A stretch of DNA of 64,000 bases from Granulicella sp. L60. Lineage in GTDB: Bacteria; Acidobacteriota; Terriglobia; Terriglobales; Acidobacteriaceae. The notes beneath the pieces are model-generated. The model saw nothing but the letters and a program-made list of their open reading frames with translations. It was not told the origin of the DNA and ran no database searches. Location of the stretch: assembly GCF_009765825.1 (NCBI RefSeq), contig NZ_LMUR01000020.1:126994-190993 (forward strand). Direction: 5' to 3'. Position 1 is the first letter of the stretch. Each line of letters starts with the position of its first letter. A program made the translations under genes and the position numbers. This document shows positions 44,910 to 53,537 of this stretch, in pieces.

Positions 44910-45938
44910 ATGTCCCGAAGGCACTGGCTCCCGCTGCTTCTGCTCCTCCCCATCGCAGGCATCGCCTACCAGCGACTCGGCGCCCGCCGGGACAGAAGAC
45001 GCCTCCTCGGCCGCGGTACCCTCATCGACGTCGCACCCGGACGCCGCATGTACCTCTCGCAGATGGGCAGCGGCGACGGCCCGGTCGTCGTCTTCGAGTC
45101 CGGCATCGCAGCCACCAGCCAGAACTGGGTCGGCCTGCAGCGCGCTATCAGCAGCTTCGCCCGCACCGTCATCTACGACCGCGCAGGCCTCGGTTGGAGC
45201 AGCCCCAGCCCTGCCGACCGCACACCCTCCAACATCGTCCGCGAACTTCGCACCCTCCTCCAGCGAGCCGGCATCCCACCGCCATACCTACTCGTCGGCC
45301 ACTCCTTCGGCGCACTCGTCGCACGCCGCTACGCAGCCGAGCATCCCGCCGATCTCGCCGGCATCATCCTCATCGACGCCATGCGCACTGCAGACTGGCC
45401 GCCCCTCAGCGACGCACAACAAGGCAGCCTCCAGCGCGGCCTGCGACTCGCCAGCATCGCCACCCCCATCGCCCGCTTCGGCCTAGCGCGCCTGCTCATC
45501 ACCACGTTCTTCCTCCGCTCCGCCAAAGCCTCAAGCGCCATCGGCAAGATAGCCGGATCGCGAGGCCGGGAGATCGTCGATCGAGTCACCGGCGAGGTCG
45601 GCAAGATGCCCCGCGATGTATGGCCCGTCATCGCCTCGCACTGGTCCAACCCCGGCTTCTACCGCTCCCTCGCCGCGCACATCCGCGTCGTACCCGCCAC
45701 CGTCCGCGAGATGCACGAAGCCCCGCCCATCGAAGGAATTCCCACTATCGTACTGATCGCAGCCAACGCCGAGCCGCACTCCCCGGAAGCACTCCGCGCC
45801 ATCGCTCCCGCCGCCCGGCAGATCATCGCCGAAGAGAGCGGCCACTGGATCCATCTCGACCAGCCCGGCCTGGTTCTGGAGGCCATCCGAAGCATGTTCG
45901 AAGAGATTCGCCACCGGGATTCCAGCCCGGCCCAGTAA
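44910..45938 (+). CDS. Alpha/beta hydrolase
   Basis: A 342-residue alpha/beta-fold hydrolase with an N-terminal hydrophobic anchor or signal (WLPLLLLLPIAGIAYQRL). Active-site signs: the oxyanion region VVFESGIAATSQNW, nucleophile Ser in VGHSFGALVARRYA, a likely acid in the VLIAANAEPHSP region, and the final His in EESGHWIHLDQPG. Probably a periplasmic or membrane-bound esterase, lipase or peptidase; the substrate is unknown. No clear ribosome site precedes the ATG, which follows repeat copy E by 20 nt. Overlapping frames on both strands are high-G+C shadows. Confidence 0.88.
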   Translation: MSRRHWLPLLLLLPIAGIAYQRLGARRDRRRLLGRGTLIDVAPGRRMYLSQMGSGDGPVVVFESGIAATSQNWVGLQRAISSFARTVIYDRAGLGWSSPSPADRTPSNIVRELRTLLQRAGIPPPYLLVGHSFGALVARRYAAEHPADLAGIILIDAMRTADWPPLSDAQQGSLQRGLRLASIATPIARFGLARLLITTFFLRSAKASSAIGKIAGSRGREIVDRVTGEVGKMPRDVWPVIASHWSNPGFYRSLAAHIRVVPATVREMHEAPPIEGIPTIVLIAANAEPHSPEALRAIAPAARQIIAEESGHWIHLDQPGLVLEAIRSMFEEIRHRDSSPAQ

Positions 45939-46003
45939 CTTCGGAGGAAGCCGCCTCCGCATCACGCTCCGCTGCACCGCCGCAGCCGTTACACTAGAAC
46001 GGA

Positions 46004-46861
46004 ATGCTACAGGCTGCCATCATCTCCAAGCCGCAGAAGCCGGAACTTGCCGGCATCCTGCGCGATCTCATCACGTGGCTCGAGGCCCGTCACTACAACT
46101 ATCTCCTCGACCCCGACAGCGCCGCCTATCTCCCCGGCACCAAGGCTATCCCGCGCTTCGACCTCCCTAAGTACAAGCCGAACCTGGTCATCGTCCTCGG
46201 CGGCGACGGCACGCTCCTCGCCGCAGCCCGCGCCTTCGCCCGCACCACCACCCCCATCCTCAGCGTCAACCTCGGCTCCCTCGGCTTCCTCACCGAGATT
46301 CCCCTCACCGATCTCTACCCCACGCTCGAAGCTTGGTGCGACAACTGCGCCGAGATCGAAGTCCGCAGCATGATGCACGCCGAGATCATCCGCGGCGGCA
46401 AGACCATTCAGGAGTGGGACGCGCTCAACGACGTAGTCGTCGCCAAGGGAACCATCGCCCGCATGGGAGACTTCACCGTCGAGATTGAAAGCCAGCTCGT
46501 CGCCACCTTCCGCGCCGACGGCATCATCGTCTCCACCCCCACCGGCTCCACCGCCTACAACCTCGCCGCCAACGGCCCCATCGTCATGCCCAGCGTCAAC
46601 TGCATGCTGGTCACGCCTATCTGTCCTCACCTGCTCACTATCCGGCCCATCGTCGTCCCCGGCGACGCTACGGTAAGCGTCCACGTTGTAGGTGTCCCGA
46701 ACGAGATCTACCTGACCGTAGATGGTCAGGAGGCTGTCGAACTGAAGCTTGACGACTACATCCACTGCCAGCGCTCCGAGGCCAGCGTTCGCCTCCTGCG
46801 CAGTCGGCCCAACGGCCTCTTCTCTGTGCTGCGATCCAAACTCAAATGGGGCGAACGCTAG
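46004..46861 (+). CDS. nadK: NAD kinase
   Basis: Phosphorylates NAD to NADP with ATP or polyphosphate. The 285-residue product has the signature VIVLGGDGTLLAAAR (GGDGT at about 66-70), the substrate motif VNLGSLGFLTEIP, ALNDVVVAKG, and STPTGSTAYNLAANGPIVMP. Length and motif order fit bacterial NadK. The ATG follows the hydrolase stop by 65 nt on the same strand, so co-transcription is possible. The stop touches the first base of repeat copy F. Confidence 0.95.
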   Translation: MLQAAIISKPQKPELAGILRDLITWLEARHYNYLLDPDSAAYLPGTKAIPRFDLPKYKPNLVIVLGGDGTLLAAARAFARTTTPILSVNLGSLGFLTEIPLTDLYPTLEAWCDNCAEIEVRSMMHAEIIRGGKTIQEWDALNDVVVAKGTIARMGDFTVEIESQLVATFRADGIIVSTPTGSTAYNLAANGPIVMPSVNCMLVTPICPHLLTIRPIVVPGDATVSVHVVGVPNEIYLTVDGQEAVELKLDDYIHCQRSEASVRLLRSRPNGLFSVLRSKLKWGER

Positions 46862-47040
46862 TCCTACCGGACGGGCGCCCTGCGCGGGCAGCGGTCACTT
46901 CGTGACCCGTATACCCCTCCCGTCGCCGCTCCCGATGGTCGCCTGAAAGATTGATCCGCCGACCAACGGGAGGCCCACGCGAAGCGGTACACAAGTCACG
47001 AAGTGACCTCCCCACGAGCAGTGGGCCCGTCCGGCAGGAC
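46861..47040. repeat. Long palindromic intergenic repeat, copy F (180 bp, both ends intact)
   Basis: Begins GTCCTACCGGACGGGCGCC, then CTGCGCGGGCAGCGGTCACTTCGTGAC; the centre is GATGGTCGCC and CCGACCAACGGGAGG; the right arm has AAGTCACGAAGTGACCTCCCC and ends GGGCCCGTCCGGCAGGAC. The two outer arms are of different types (left GCGCGGGCAGC, right CCCACGAGCAGTGGG), so the copy looks like a mosaic. It lies between the convergent ends of nadK and the iron-transport ATPase gene. Confidence 0.85.
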
Positions 47041-47222
47041 AAAGAGTCTTTCTCGAAAATAAAGTAGAAAAACCTGTCGTATTTTTCGCACCCAGAAAAG
47101 CGACCGCGAACCCACCACATCCACCACGCTAACTACCAAAACTCACCAGCAAAAAACCACGCCGTACACCCGCATTTTCGCAAAAACCCCTGCAAAAACA
47201 CCCATCCACCACACCCCGAAAA
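47041..47222. other. A/C-rich spacer after repeat F
   Basis: About 180 bp with no gene. On the plus strand it is rich in A and C, with many CCACC/ACACC words and a short direct repeat (GCAAAAACCCCT and GCAAAAACACCC). It separates repeat F from the stop of the ABC ATPase gene; no strong terminator stem was found in it. Confidence 0.5.
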
Positions 47223-47987
47223 TTACCGCCGCAAAGTAACCATCGGACCACCCACCGGATGGCAAAAAACTTTCCCATGACTCAGCGCGATCCGCCTCTG
47301 CGCCAGCCCCGCCATCTCCGGATCGTGCGTCACCATCACGATCGTATGTCCGTTTCTGTGCAGGTCCTGCAACAGCTCCGCCACAATCGTCTGATTCGCC
47401 GCATCCAGGTTCCCCGTAGGCTCATCCGCCAACAAAACAGGGGGGTTATTGATCAAAGCCCGCGCAATACATACCCTCTGCTGCTCCCCGCCCGATAGCT
47501 CGCTCGGCAGATGCGACACCCGCTTGTCCAACCCCACCCGCTCCAGCGCCGCCCGCGCCTCCGCCTCATCCGTCATCGAGTGGAAGTACTGCGCCAGCAT
47601 CACATTCTCCAGCGCCGACAGGTAGGGAATCAGATGAAACTGCTGGAAGATAAACCCAATCTTATCAGCGCGAAAGCGGTCCAACTCCGTCGCCGACATC
47701 GAAGCCACATCGACGTTATCGATCTTCAACTCTCCCGACGTCGGCCGGTCCAGACACCCAATCAAGTTCACCAGCGTACTTTTGCCTGAGCCCGAAGGCC
47801 CGGTGATCGCAACCCATTCTCCTGCAACGATGGAGAAGGTAGCATCGCCCAACGCCCGCACCACGCTGCCATGCCCCGCATACTCCCGCGTGACCTGCTT
47901 CAGCGCAATCACAGCGCAGTCATCCCGCGTACTTCCGTAAGGATCAACAAGCGGTCCGGTCTGAACTTTCGCTTCGCTCACACTCAC
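47223..47987 (-). CDS. ABC transporter ATP-binding protein (MacB/LolD-like) of the iron-uptake operon
   Basis: A 254-residue ATPase: Walker A TGPSGSGKST, Q-loop IFQQFHLIPYLSALENV, signature LSGGEQQRVCIARAL, Walker B LLADEPTGNLD, H-loop VTHDPEMAG. This is the type that pairs with FtsX/MacB permeases. It starts 7 nt after the second FtsX-type gene, with a GTG at 47987; a GTG two codons later has better spacing to GAGG. Last gene of the FTR1 operon; by analogy it powers the two FtsX-type proteins. Confidence 0.93.
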   Translation of the reverse strand: MSVSEAKVQTGPLVDPYGSTRDDCAVIALKQVTREYAGHGSVVRALGDATFSIVAGEWVAITGPSGSGKSTLVNLIGCLDRPTSGELKIDNVDVASMSATELDRFRADKIGFIFQQFHLIPYLSALENVMLAQYFHSMTDEAEARAALERVGLDKRVSHLPSELSGGEQQRVCIARALINNPPVLLADEPTGNLDAANQTIVAELLQDLHRNGHTIVMVTHDPEMAGLAQRRIALSHGKVFCHPVGGPMVTLRR

Positions 47988-47994
47988 TATCCTC

Positions 47995-49098
47995 TCATTC
48001 TCCCTTCAACAGCGCAGCCGGCTGCAATCCGCGCAGCACACGCACTGGGAACAGCGCAGCCAGCGCGGCGATCGCCACATTCAGCAGCAAAACCAGCGGC
48101 AGCACCGACAGATGCGGCAGCGTCGAAGTATGAAAGTTCCCCTCGCTGATCACCCACGCCGCCGCCGAGCCAACCACAAACCCCGCCACCACACCCGCCA
48201 GCGCCAACACCAGAGCCTCTAATAAGAACATCCCCATCAACTGCGTCTGCGACCCGCCCAGCGCCTTCATCAGCGCAAAGTCACGTCTCCGCTCCAGCAC
48301 ACTCGCGGAGAGCGTTGCCAGCACACTTACAGCCACGGTCAAAGCAATCAGCAGAACCGCGCCAAACATCAACGCATGGGTTCGATCCACAATCTTCGAC
48401 TCGCCCTCCACCAGCTGCCGCACCGCCTGCACCTGAGCCTCCGGTAGATCCTGCCGCAGCCGCGCCATCGTTGCCTCAATCCGCGCCGAGTTGCCCGGAA
48501 TCTGTAGCTCGATCACGCTCGGGCCTACGCCTGTCCACGCGGTAAACGCGGCCAGCGGCATGTAGATGCGGCTATCTTCCTCGCCGCCCGTCTTCACTCG
48601 TCCGACACCACGTAGCGTCACCGCATGCCCTGCGTAGGTCAATCCAACAGAACGCTCGTTGCCCACGAACTGCGCGGCTCTTTGCCCGAGTAGTACAGCA
48701 TCTGTCGCGCCATCCTCTGGCCAGTGATCGACCTGCCACCACGAATCCAGCCGCCGCACGGCGCTGAAGTCTGTGCCTGCAACGACTACCGGTGTTCCAG
48801 TGTCGGTCGTCGACACAGCATAGCCAAACTCGGCCGCGAGCACGTCTGGTCCGGCTGCCTCTCGCACGCGCACCAGTGCATCCGTTTGGAGCGCAGTGTT
48901 TGCGGGAGCCGTGATTACGACGTTCGCGCCGAAGCTGCGAAACTCCTTGTGCAGCTTGGCGTCGAGATCCGCGTAGAGGGTGAGCAGGGCTGTTGCCACA
49001 CCAGCCGAGACAGTCATCGCGACCAGTGCGGCGATGCTTCGCGCCCTACGGTGTACAAGCGACCGCCGCAGCATTCCGAGCAGGCTAAGCGTGGCCAT
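47995..49098 (-). CDS. FtsX-family ABC permease 2 of the iron-uptake operon
   Basis: A 367-residue MacB/FtsX-type membrane protein. One N-terminal helix (RSIAALVAMTVSAGVATALL), a large periplasmic domain (about 40-235), then three C-terminal helices (LMFGAVLLIALTVAVSVLAT, MGMFLLEALVLALAGVVAGF, HLSVLPLVLLLNVAIAALAA). RRRDFALMKALGGSQTQL is the conserved cytoplasmic coupling loop. It overlaps the upstream permease stop by 1 nt (TGATG), so translation is coupled. It probably forms a heterodimer with permease 1. Confidence 0.92.
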   Translation of the reverse strand: MATLSLLGMLRRSLVHRRARSIAALVAMTVSAGVATALLTLYADLDAKLHKEFRSFGANVVITAPANTALQTDALVRVREAAGPDVLAAEFGYAVSTTDTGTPVVVAGTDFSAVRRLDSWWQVDHWPEDGATDAVLLGQRAAQFVGNERSVGLTYAGHAVTLRGVGRVKTGGEEDSRIYMPLAAFTAWTGVGPSVIELQIPGNSARIEATMARLRQDLPEAQVQAVRQLVEGESKIVDRTHALMFGAVLLIALTVAVSVLATLSASVLERRRDFALMKALGGSQTQLMGMFLLEALVLALAGVVAGFVVGSAAAWVISEGNFHTSTLPHLSVLPLVLLLNVAIAALAALFPVRVLRGLQPAALLKGE

Positions 49099-50411
49099 CA
49101 GGCATCCGCCCGCAGAATCGCGGATGGATCCATCCGCAGCGCCGCACGTATCGACGGTGTGCTTCCTACCAGTGCCACCACGAGTGCCAACGCCACCACG
49201 ACCGGCAGCAGCACGGGGATCAGCACAGCCTCTGCACTGCCTCCGTCACCCGCAAAGATTCTCGCTCCCAGCCACGCCGCCAGCCCCGAGCCGAGTAGGT
49301 AGCCCAGGGTGCCCGCGAAGATGGCAAGTAGGCCAGTCTCCGCATAAAACAACATTGCAATCGCGCCTTTGCTTGCGCCCAGCGAACGCATCAGGCCGAT
49401 TTCTCCACGCCTCTCCAGAATGGCGGTCGCCATCGCCGCGCTCACCGCAAACCCAGCTGCCAGTAACGCCGCCGCACTGATGAGCCACATCAGGCCGCTG
49501 ATCCGGCTCAACACATTTCCTTCGCTCTGCTCCACTCGCCGTACCTGCTCCGCTTGCGCGCCGGGAATCGCCTCACGGATTTGATACGCGATCGAGTTCG
49601 CGTAGGGACGGCAGTACCAGATCTCACGCTTGGCTGGAGTCAGGGAGTCAGGATCGACGCGGGCGAACGCGTCCTCTGGCTTGGTGCGGGCGCTGACTTC
49701 AACCCGCCGCACACTGCCTGTTGCGCCTGCGAACATCTGCGCATCCTGCAACGAAAGCAGGATCTCGTTTTCTGTGTCGTCCCCTGTTGTAACGATCCCC
49801 ACGACGGTTGCGGTTGACGAAGAAGCACCGACACCCGGTGCGGCATGAAGGGAGAACTTGTCGCCAACTTTTAGTCCCAGTTGTTGTGCGAACTTCATAC
49901 CAACCGCCACATTCATCGCGTTTTGCGTTGCTGCGTTAGCCGTTGGCCAAGCGCCATGTAACTTCCACCAGGGATGCAGCGCCGGGGCTCCGGTTTTCAG
50001 TCCGCCGAAGTCGTGATCGAACCAATAGCCGACGGCACGAGCAGGGAAGAGCGTTCCACCGGACTGCCGGGCAGCCGCGAGTTCGACTGGAAGCTCCGGG
50101 GAGACACCTGTGATGTTGTTGCCCCAGAAGATCGTCTTCAGCTTGGGCAGGTCGCTCTCCTTGAGGTAGGAGCCACCTGAAGCCGGCTTTACGTCTACGC
50201 CGCCGATCTTTACATCCAGCAGATCTGCTTTGGGATAGATGACAATGTTCGCGCCATACACTGCCAGCTCTTTGTGGATTCGGTCGCCGATCGTGGTCGC
50301 AAGCGCGAGCATGGCGGTTACCGCGGTTGTGCCGAGCAGGATCGCGATGCCAGCCAGCAGCTTGCGGCGGCGCTGTCTGCGAAAGCTCTCCATGAGCAGG
50401 CGAAAGAACAT
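49098..50411 (-). CDS. FtsX-family ABC permease 1 of the iron-uptake operon
   Basis: A 437-residue MacB/FtsX-type membrane protein: N-terminal helix (KLLAGIAILLGTTAVTAMLA), a long periplasmic domain (about 50-290) and three C-terminal helices. The coupling loop ILERRGEIGLMRSLGASKGA is clear. It starts in the stop codon of the FTR1-DUF2318 gene (TAATG, 1-nt overlap). Family members with an FTR1 neighbour belong to iron-uptake loci of the P19/Fet type, where their exact job is not settled. Confidence 0.92.
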   Translation of the reverse strand: MFFRLLMESFRRQRRRKLLAGIAILLGTTAVTAMLALATTIGDRIHKELAVYGANIVIYPKADLLDVKIGGVDVKPASGGSYLKESDLPKLKTIFWGNNITGVSPELPVELAAARQSGGTLFPARAVGYWFDHDFGGLKTGAPALHPWWKLHGAWPTANAATQNAMNVAVGMKFAQQLGLKVGDKFSLHAAPGVGASSSTATVVGIVTTGDDTENEILLSLQDAQMFAGATGSVRRVEVSARTKPEDAFARVDPDSLTPAKREIWYCRPYANSIAYQIREAIPGAQAEQVRRVEQSEGNVLSRISGLMWLISAAALLAAGFAVSAAMATAILERRGEIGLMRSLGASKGAIAMLFYAETGLLAIFAGTLGYLLGSGLAAWLGARIFAGDGGSAEAVLIPVLLPVVVALALVVALVGSTPSIRAALRMDPSAILRADA

Positions 50412-51685
50412 TACCGTTCGAACACCGGAGCCAGTTCGCGCAGATCGGCCGCCTGAATGACAAGCTGTCCACCGCCGACTGCCGATTTTAGCGGAATCGG
50501 ATTACATCCACCCTTCATGCCCATGGAGCTCGCGTTCAACGGCGAAGCGCACATCTTGCACGTAATCCCCTGATCCCCGATATAAAAGCCAACCGGTCCG
50601 CAGATCTGGCAGGCGTCGGCGACCGAGACGATATTTCCATCGGGCTTTTTGAAGAGCAGAAAACGAATCTCTACGCTGCCGCCCTTGCCATCGTCCACAT
50701 GCACACCGAAACGGTGGAGTTTATCGTCGTTGATGTCTGCCGTCGGCAGTGTTACCTGCGAGCCCACCAGAGTTACAGCGGTGGTAGGGGATAGGGCCGT
50801 TGAGCTCTTCGCGTAGATGAACTCCGCCGTAGAGAGGAAGATGAAGACAAAGCTGGTCGCGACGACGGCGGTCATCCACATCTTTTCGCGTCTCAGGCTC
50901 CACTCCGCACGGCGCTTGTCGGCGGGGCTTGCATTTGCGCTTAGTACAGCGGGGGTACGGCGCTTGTATTCCATCAACATCATCAACCCGGCGAGTGCGA
51001 GCATGGTGACGAAGAAGAAGAGATCGTTGCGAACGATGGGACCAATGAGACGCATCTCCGCCGTACTGGATGGGAGGACGCCGTTCTCGCTCAGCTCGTG
51101 AAGCCCGCTGACGATCAACTGGAATGCCACAAAGTAGAGGATGACTGTCGTGACGCGGAAGAACCGCTGCAGGTTGATCTTTACGCTGCCGCGAATGAAA
51201 AGTACTCCGAAGACTACGGCGACCGCGATTCCCAGAAGAGTTCCGGTGAAGCTTAGCAGTTCGGTCGAGTTTAGCGTCACTGCCGAAAGAATAAGGACAG
51301 TCTCGACGCCTTCGCGAAGCACAAGGAGAAAGACGAAGAAGAATAATCCGATCTTCGATACGCCCTTCGCGCCCGTGTACTGCGAGATCTTCTCTTCGAT
51401 CGAGCCCTTCATCGTTCGAGCTGTCTTATGCATGAACCAGATCATGCTGATGACGAAGGCCGCGGCGGCCAGCATCACCCAACCCTCGACGATGTCTGAG
51501 TTGTATGCGGTGTGGGCCACCACCACTGCGACGGCAACGCTGGCCGTGATGGCTGATCCGAGTGCCCAGAATACGGTGCGCTTCAGCTCGGTTCTGCCGA
51601 TCTTCGACAGGTAGGCGAAGACGATGCCTACGATCAGCGATGCTTCTACCCCTTCGCGGAGTGTGATGATAAATGCCTGCAGCAT
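50411..51685 (-). CDS. FTR1-family iron permease fused to a DUF2318 domain
   Basis: A 424-residue fusion. Residues about 1-210 are FTR1-like, with the two REGVE iron motifs (TLREGVEASLIVG and LVLREGVETVLIL) in separate helices and seven or so membrane segments in total. The C-terminal part (about 270-424) is a membrane-anchored DUF2318 domain with C-x-x-C (ADACQICGPVGFY), GITCKMCASPLN and MGMKGGCNPIPL, likely a metal or redox centre. ATG 51685 is chosen because GGGAAGAG lies upstream; a TTG at 51706 is in frame. First gene of the operon with two FtsX permeases and an ATPase. Confidence 0.93.
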   Translation of the reverse strand: MLQAFIITLREGVEASLIVGIVFAYLSKIGRTELKRTVFWALGSAITASVAVAVVVAHTAYNSDIVEGWVMLAAAAFVISMIWFMHKTARTMKGSIEEKISQYTGAKGVSKIGLFFFVFLLVLREGVETVLILSAVTLNSTELLSFTGTLLGIAVAVVFGVLFIRGSVKINLQRFFRVTTVILYFVAFQLIVSGLHELSENGVLPSSTAEMRLIGPIVRNDLFFFVTMLALAGLMMLMEYKRRTPAVLSANASPADKRRAEWSLRREKMWMTAVVATSFVFIFLSTAEFIYAKSSTALSPTTAVTLVGSQVTLPTADINDDKLHRFGVHVDDGKGGSVEIRFLLFKKPDGNIVSVADACQICGPVGFYIGDQGITCKMCASPLNASSMGMKGGCNPIPLKSAVGGGQLVIQAADLRELAPVFER

Positions 51686-51786
51686 AAGTCTTTCTCTTCC
51701 CTGCAAGGACCTGTATCAAGCTGGCTTCAGGTCGGTCGCGCGGGTAGCTCTCCACGACGACCTGATTGGTCCTTGTTTCATTCTCT

Positions 51787-51816
51787 AGTGTATTGAGGAC
51801 TAATTTGGTCGTCAAT
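51787..51816 (-). promoter_or_regulatory. Predicted promoter of the iron operon with an embedded IscR/Rrf2-like palindrome
   Basis: On the minus strand TTGACG (51815-51810) and TACACT (51792-51787) are 17 nt apart, a good sigma-70-type pair about 100 nt before the FTR1 start. The spacer holds a palindrome whose plus-strand core is GACTAATTTGGTC (51798-51810), extended by ATTGAG on the left and GTCAAT on the right (8 of 9 arm pairs match). The core fits the IscR type-1 pattern GACTRWWWYAGTC with one mismatch. A repressor there would block the promoter. Confidence 0.5.
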
Positions 51817-51880
51817 CGCTTGCAGGTGTTTCGAGGCCATATTTCGACATTAAAGACAAAATGATGACTATTCTTGCTCA

Positions 51881-52459
51881 ATGATTCTTCGTCGCATCTC
51901 GTCCGGAATTCCATGGCTCTTCGTCTTGCTACTACTTCTTGGCTCGCTTTCACTTCAGGGAGCTGCACGACTGCCTCCGGCAACGATTCTGCTAATGCGC
52001 CATGCAGAAAAAACCGATGGTAGCGCAAATCTGTCTCCGGAGGGCTTTGAGCGGGCCAAGCGCCTAAGTGAACTCTTCCTGCCGGAAGGCACGAGATCGG
52101 ATCTGCCAAAGCCTCAGTTTCTCTTCGCTACTCATGAGAGCGCTCACTCCGATCGGCCAGTCCAGACCGTCGAGGACCTCTCGAAAGCTCTGAACCTGTC
52201 CATTAATGATGCGTTCAGAGATGAAGACTATGCAGGACTCGCAAAGGAGTTGCTCAGCGGTAGGTATGCTGGCAAGGTTGTGCTTGTGGTCTGGCACCAT
52301 GGCAAGATTCCGCAGCTGACGAAGGCACTTGGAGCGACGCCTCCTTATACCCCATGGCCTGAGCAGCAGTTCGACCGCATCTGGCGCATTGACTATGTAC
52401 ATGGCAAGGCAACGGTGCGCGATCTTCCATTCGCACTGATGCCAGGGGATTCCCAGTAG
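51881..52459 (+). CDS. Secreted or anchored histidine-phosphatase-superfamily protein
   Basis: A 192-residue protein. A hydrophobic N-terminus (IPWLFVLLLLLGSLSLQG) acts as a signal peptide or anchor. The catalytic motif is LLMRHAEKTD (R-H-x-E in place of the common R-H-G-E), then NLSPEGFERAKRL with the usual Arg-rich helix, and the second His in VVWHHGKIPQL. The histidine phosphatase (phosphoglycerate-mutase-like) superfamily covers phosphatases and mutases; a periplasmic phosphatase is likely. Divergent from the iron operon, no partner genes. Confidence 0.85.
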   Translation: MILRRISSGIPWLFVLLLLLGSLSLQGAARLPPATILLMRHAEKTDGSANLSPEGFERAKRLSELFLPEGTRSDLPKPQFLFATHESAHSDRPVQTVEDLSKALNLSINDAFRDEDYAGLAKELLSGRYAGKVVLVVWHHGKIPQLTKALGATPPYTPWPEQQFDRIWRIDYVHGKATVRDLPFALMPGDSQ

Positions 52460-52506
52460 GAGTTGTCGGTGCTTGCTTAGCTTGTTGGGGGTGTGAGGTC
52501 GTACTA

Positions 52507-52583
52507 TGGTGCGCCCGGAAGGATTCGAACCTCCGACCCTTTGGTTCGTAGCCAAATGCTCTATCCAGCTGAGCTACGGGCGC
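52507..52583 (-). tRNA. tRNA-Arg (anticodon ACG)
   Basis: Read on the minus strand: acceptor GCGCCCG paired with CGGGCGC, D arm GCTC...GAGC, anticodon stem TTTGG/CCAAA with loop CTACGAA (anticodon ACG, A34 normally becomes inosine), T arm GGAGG-TTCGAAT-CCTTC. The discriminator A is followed by an encoded CCA, so the gene is 77 nt with CCA. It decodes CGN arginine codons. Confidence 0.97.
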
Positions 52584-52739
52584 ACATTGCAGTAGAGGCA
52601 ACCTTTTAAAGATATAGGAAGTTGGTCTGCGGATCAAGTCTCGCGATGGTTTGTAGTGGATCAGTTGAGGAGCTGGGCGTAGTCTGCCTCATCCGTTTAT
52701 TGGTGCTCCCAATAAGTCGGCAAAGGAAATTTTATCGTG

Positions 52740-53537
52740 CTAAGGATTGAGCTTTCCACCGATGGCTGCTGTAATCTCCGCCGTCGCTTTACGTAGTATT
52801 TTGGTGACCTGGTCTGCGTTCTTGGCGGACTCGGTGTATTGAATGTACGGAACGGTAAGCGCACCGACTGCTGAACCGCGATCGTCCAATACAGGAAAAC
52901 TTATATTCATGACACCCTTCACGAGATAGCTGGCACGCTTTTCATAGCCTGCCTTTCTGATGCGCGCGAGGTGTACGTCAAGATCTCGTGGAGGCTTCTT
53001 GCCGGTCTCTCTGCTCCATTCCACGAGGGTTCTCTCGCGCTGTGCATCATTCAGGTGAGAGAGAATGACATAACCGCTGGCTGCTTCCATCAAATCTACG
53101 GTGGATCCGAGTTTTACGTAGAAGCCAAGGTTTGCAGGCGCGTTTACCTGCGCAAGGATCACCACTCGATCGGTCTCCAGCACACCCAGGTGACATGATT
53201 GCATGGCTTCGTGAGAGAGTCTGTGCATTACGGGTAAGGCGTCGGCGATCAGGCGTTCTGTTGGAGGATGCTCCTGTACAAGTTTGAAGAGCTTTAACGT
53301 CAGTGAATATCGCTCCTCGGCGATCTGAGAGATATATCCACGCCCTTCTAGACAGAGCAACATTCGAAATATCTCGGACACTGTTCGATTCAACCCGCGG
53401 GCTATCTGGCTTTTGGTCAGTCCCTCTGACTGGTGCGCAAGCAGTTCAATCACATCCAGGCCTTTTTCGAGCGCAGGTGTGGAATAGGTAACAGTTTTCC
53501 CAACCTTTGAAGATCTTCCGCCTCGTTTGCTGACCAT
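52740..53537 (-). CDS. IclR-family transcriptional regulator
   Basis: A 265-residue regulator. N-terminal winged HTH (about 18-85): ALEKGLDVIELLAHQSEGLT, KSQIARGLNRTVSEIFRML, RGYISQIAEERYSLTLKLF. C-terminal effector domain (about 90-260) with CHLGVLETDRVVILAQVNAP and the sugar/acid-binding region ASYLVKGVMNISFPVLDDRG. The ribosome site AGGAGAAG is upstream of ATG 53537. It is divergent from the alpha-L-fucosidase gene across about 250 bp, so it probably controls the fucose genes with fucose or a breakdown product as effector. That link is inferred from position. Confidence 0.92.
   Translation of the reverse strand: MVSKRGGRSSKVGKTVTYSTPALEKGLDVIELLAHQSEGLTKSQIARGLNRTVSEIFRMLLCLEGRGYISQIAEERYSLTLKLFKLVQEHPPTERLIADALPVMHRLSHEAMQSCHLGVLETDRVVILAQVNAPANLGFYVKLGSTVDLMEAASGYVILSHLNDAQRERTLVEWSRETGKKPPRDLDVHLARIRKAGYEKRASYLVKGVMNISFPVLDDRGSAVGALTVPYIQYTESAKNADQVTKILRKATAEITAAIGGKLNP

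Noticed and set aside
44846-45997. 383-codon frame overlapping the alpha/beta hydrolase in another frame
   Set aside because: Arg/Pro/His-rich composition and start inside repeat copy E; the hydrolase frame carries the catalytic motifs.
51707-51880. Fur box upstream of the iron operon
   Set aside because: No GATAATGATAATCATTATC-like inverted repeat found; the only palindrome is the IscR/Rrf2-like one.
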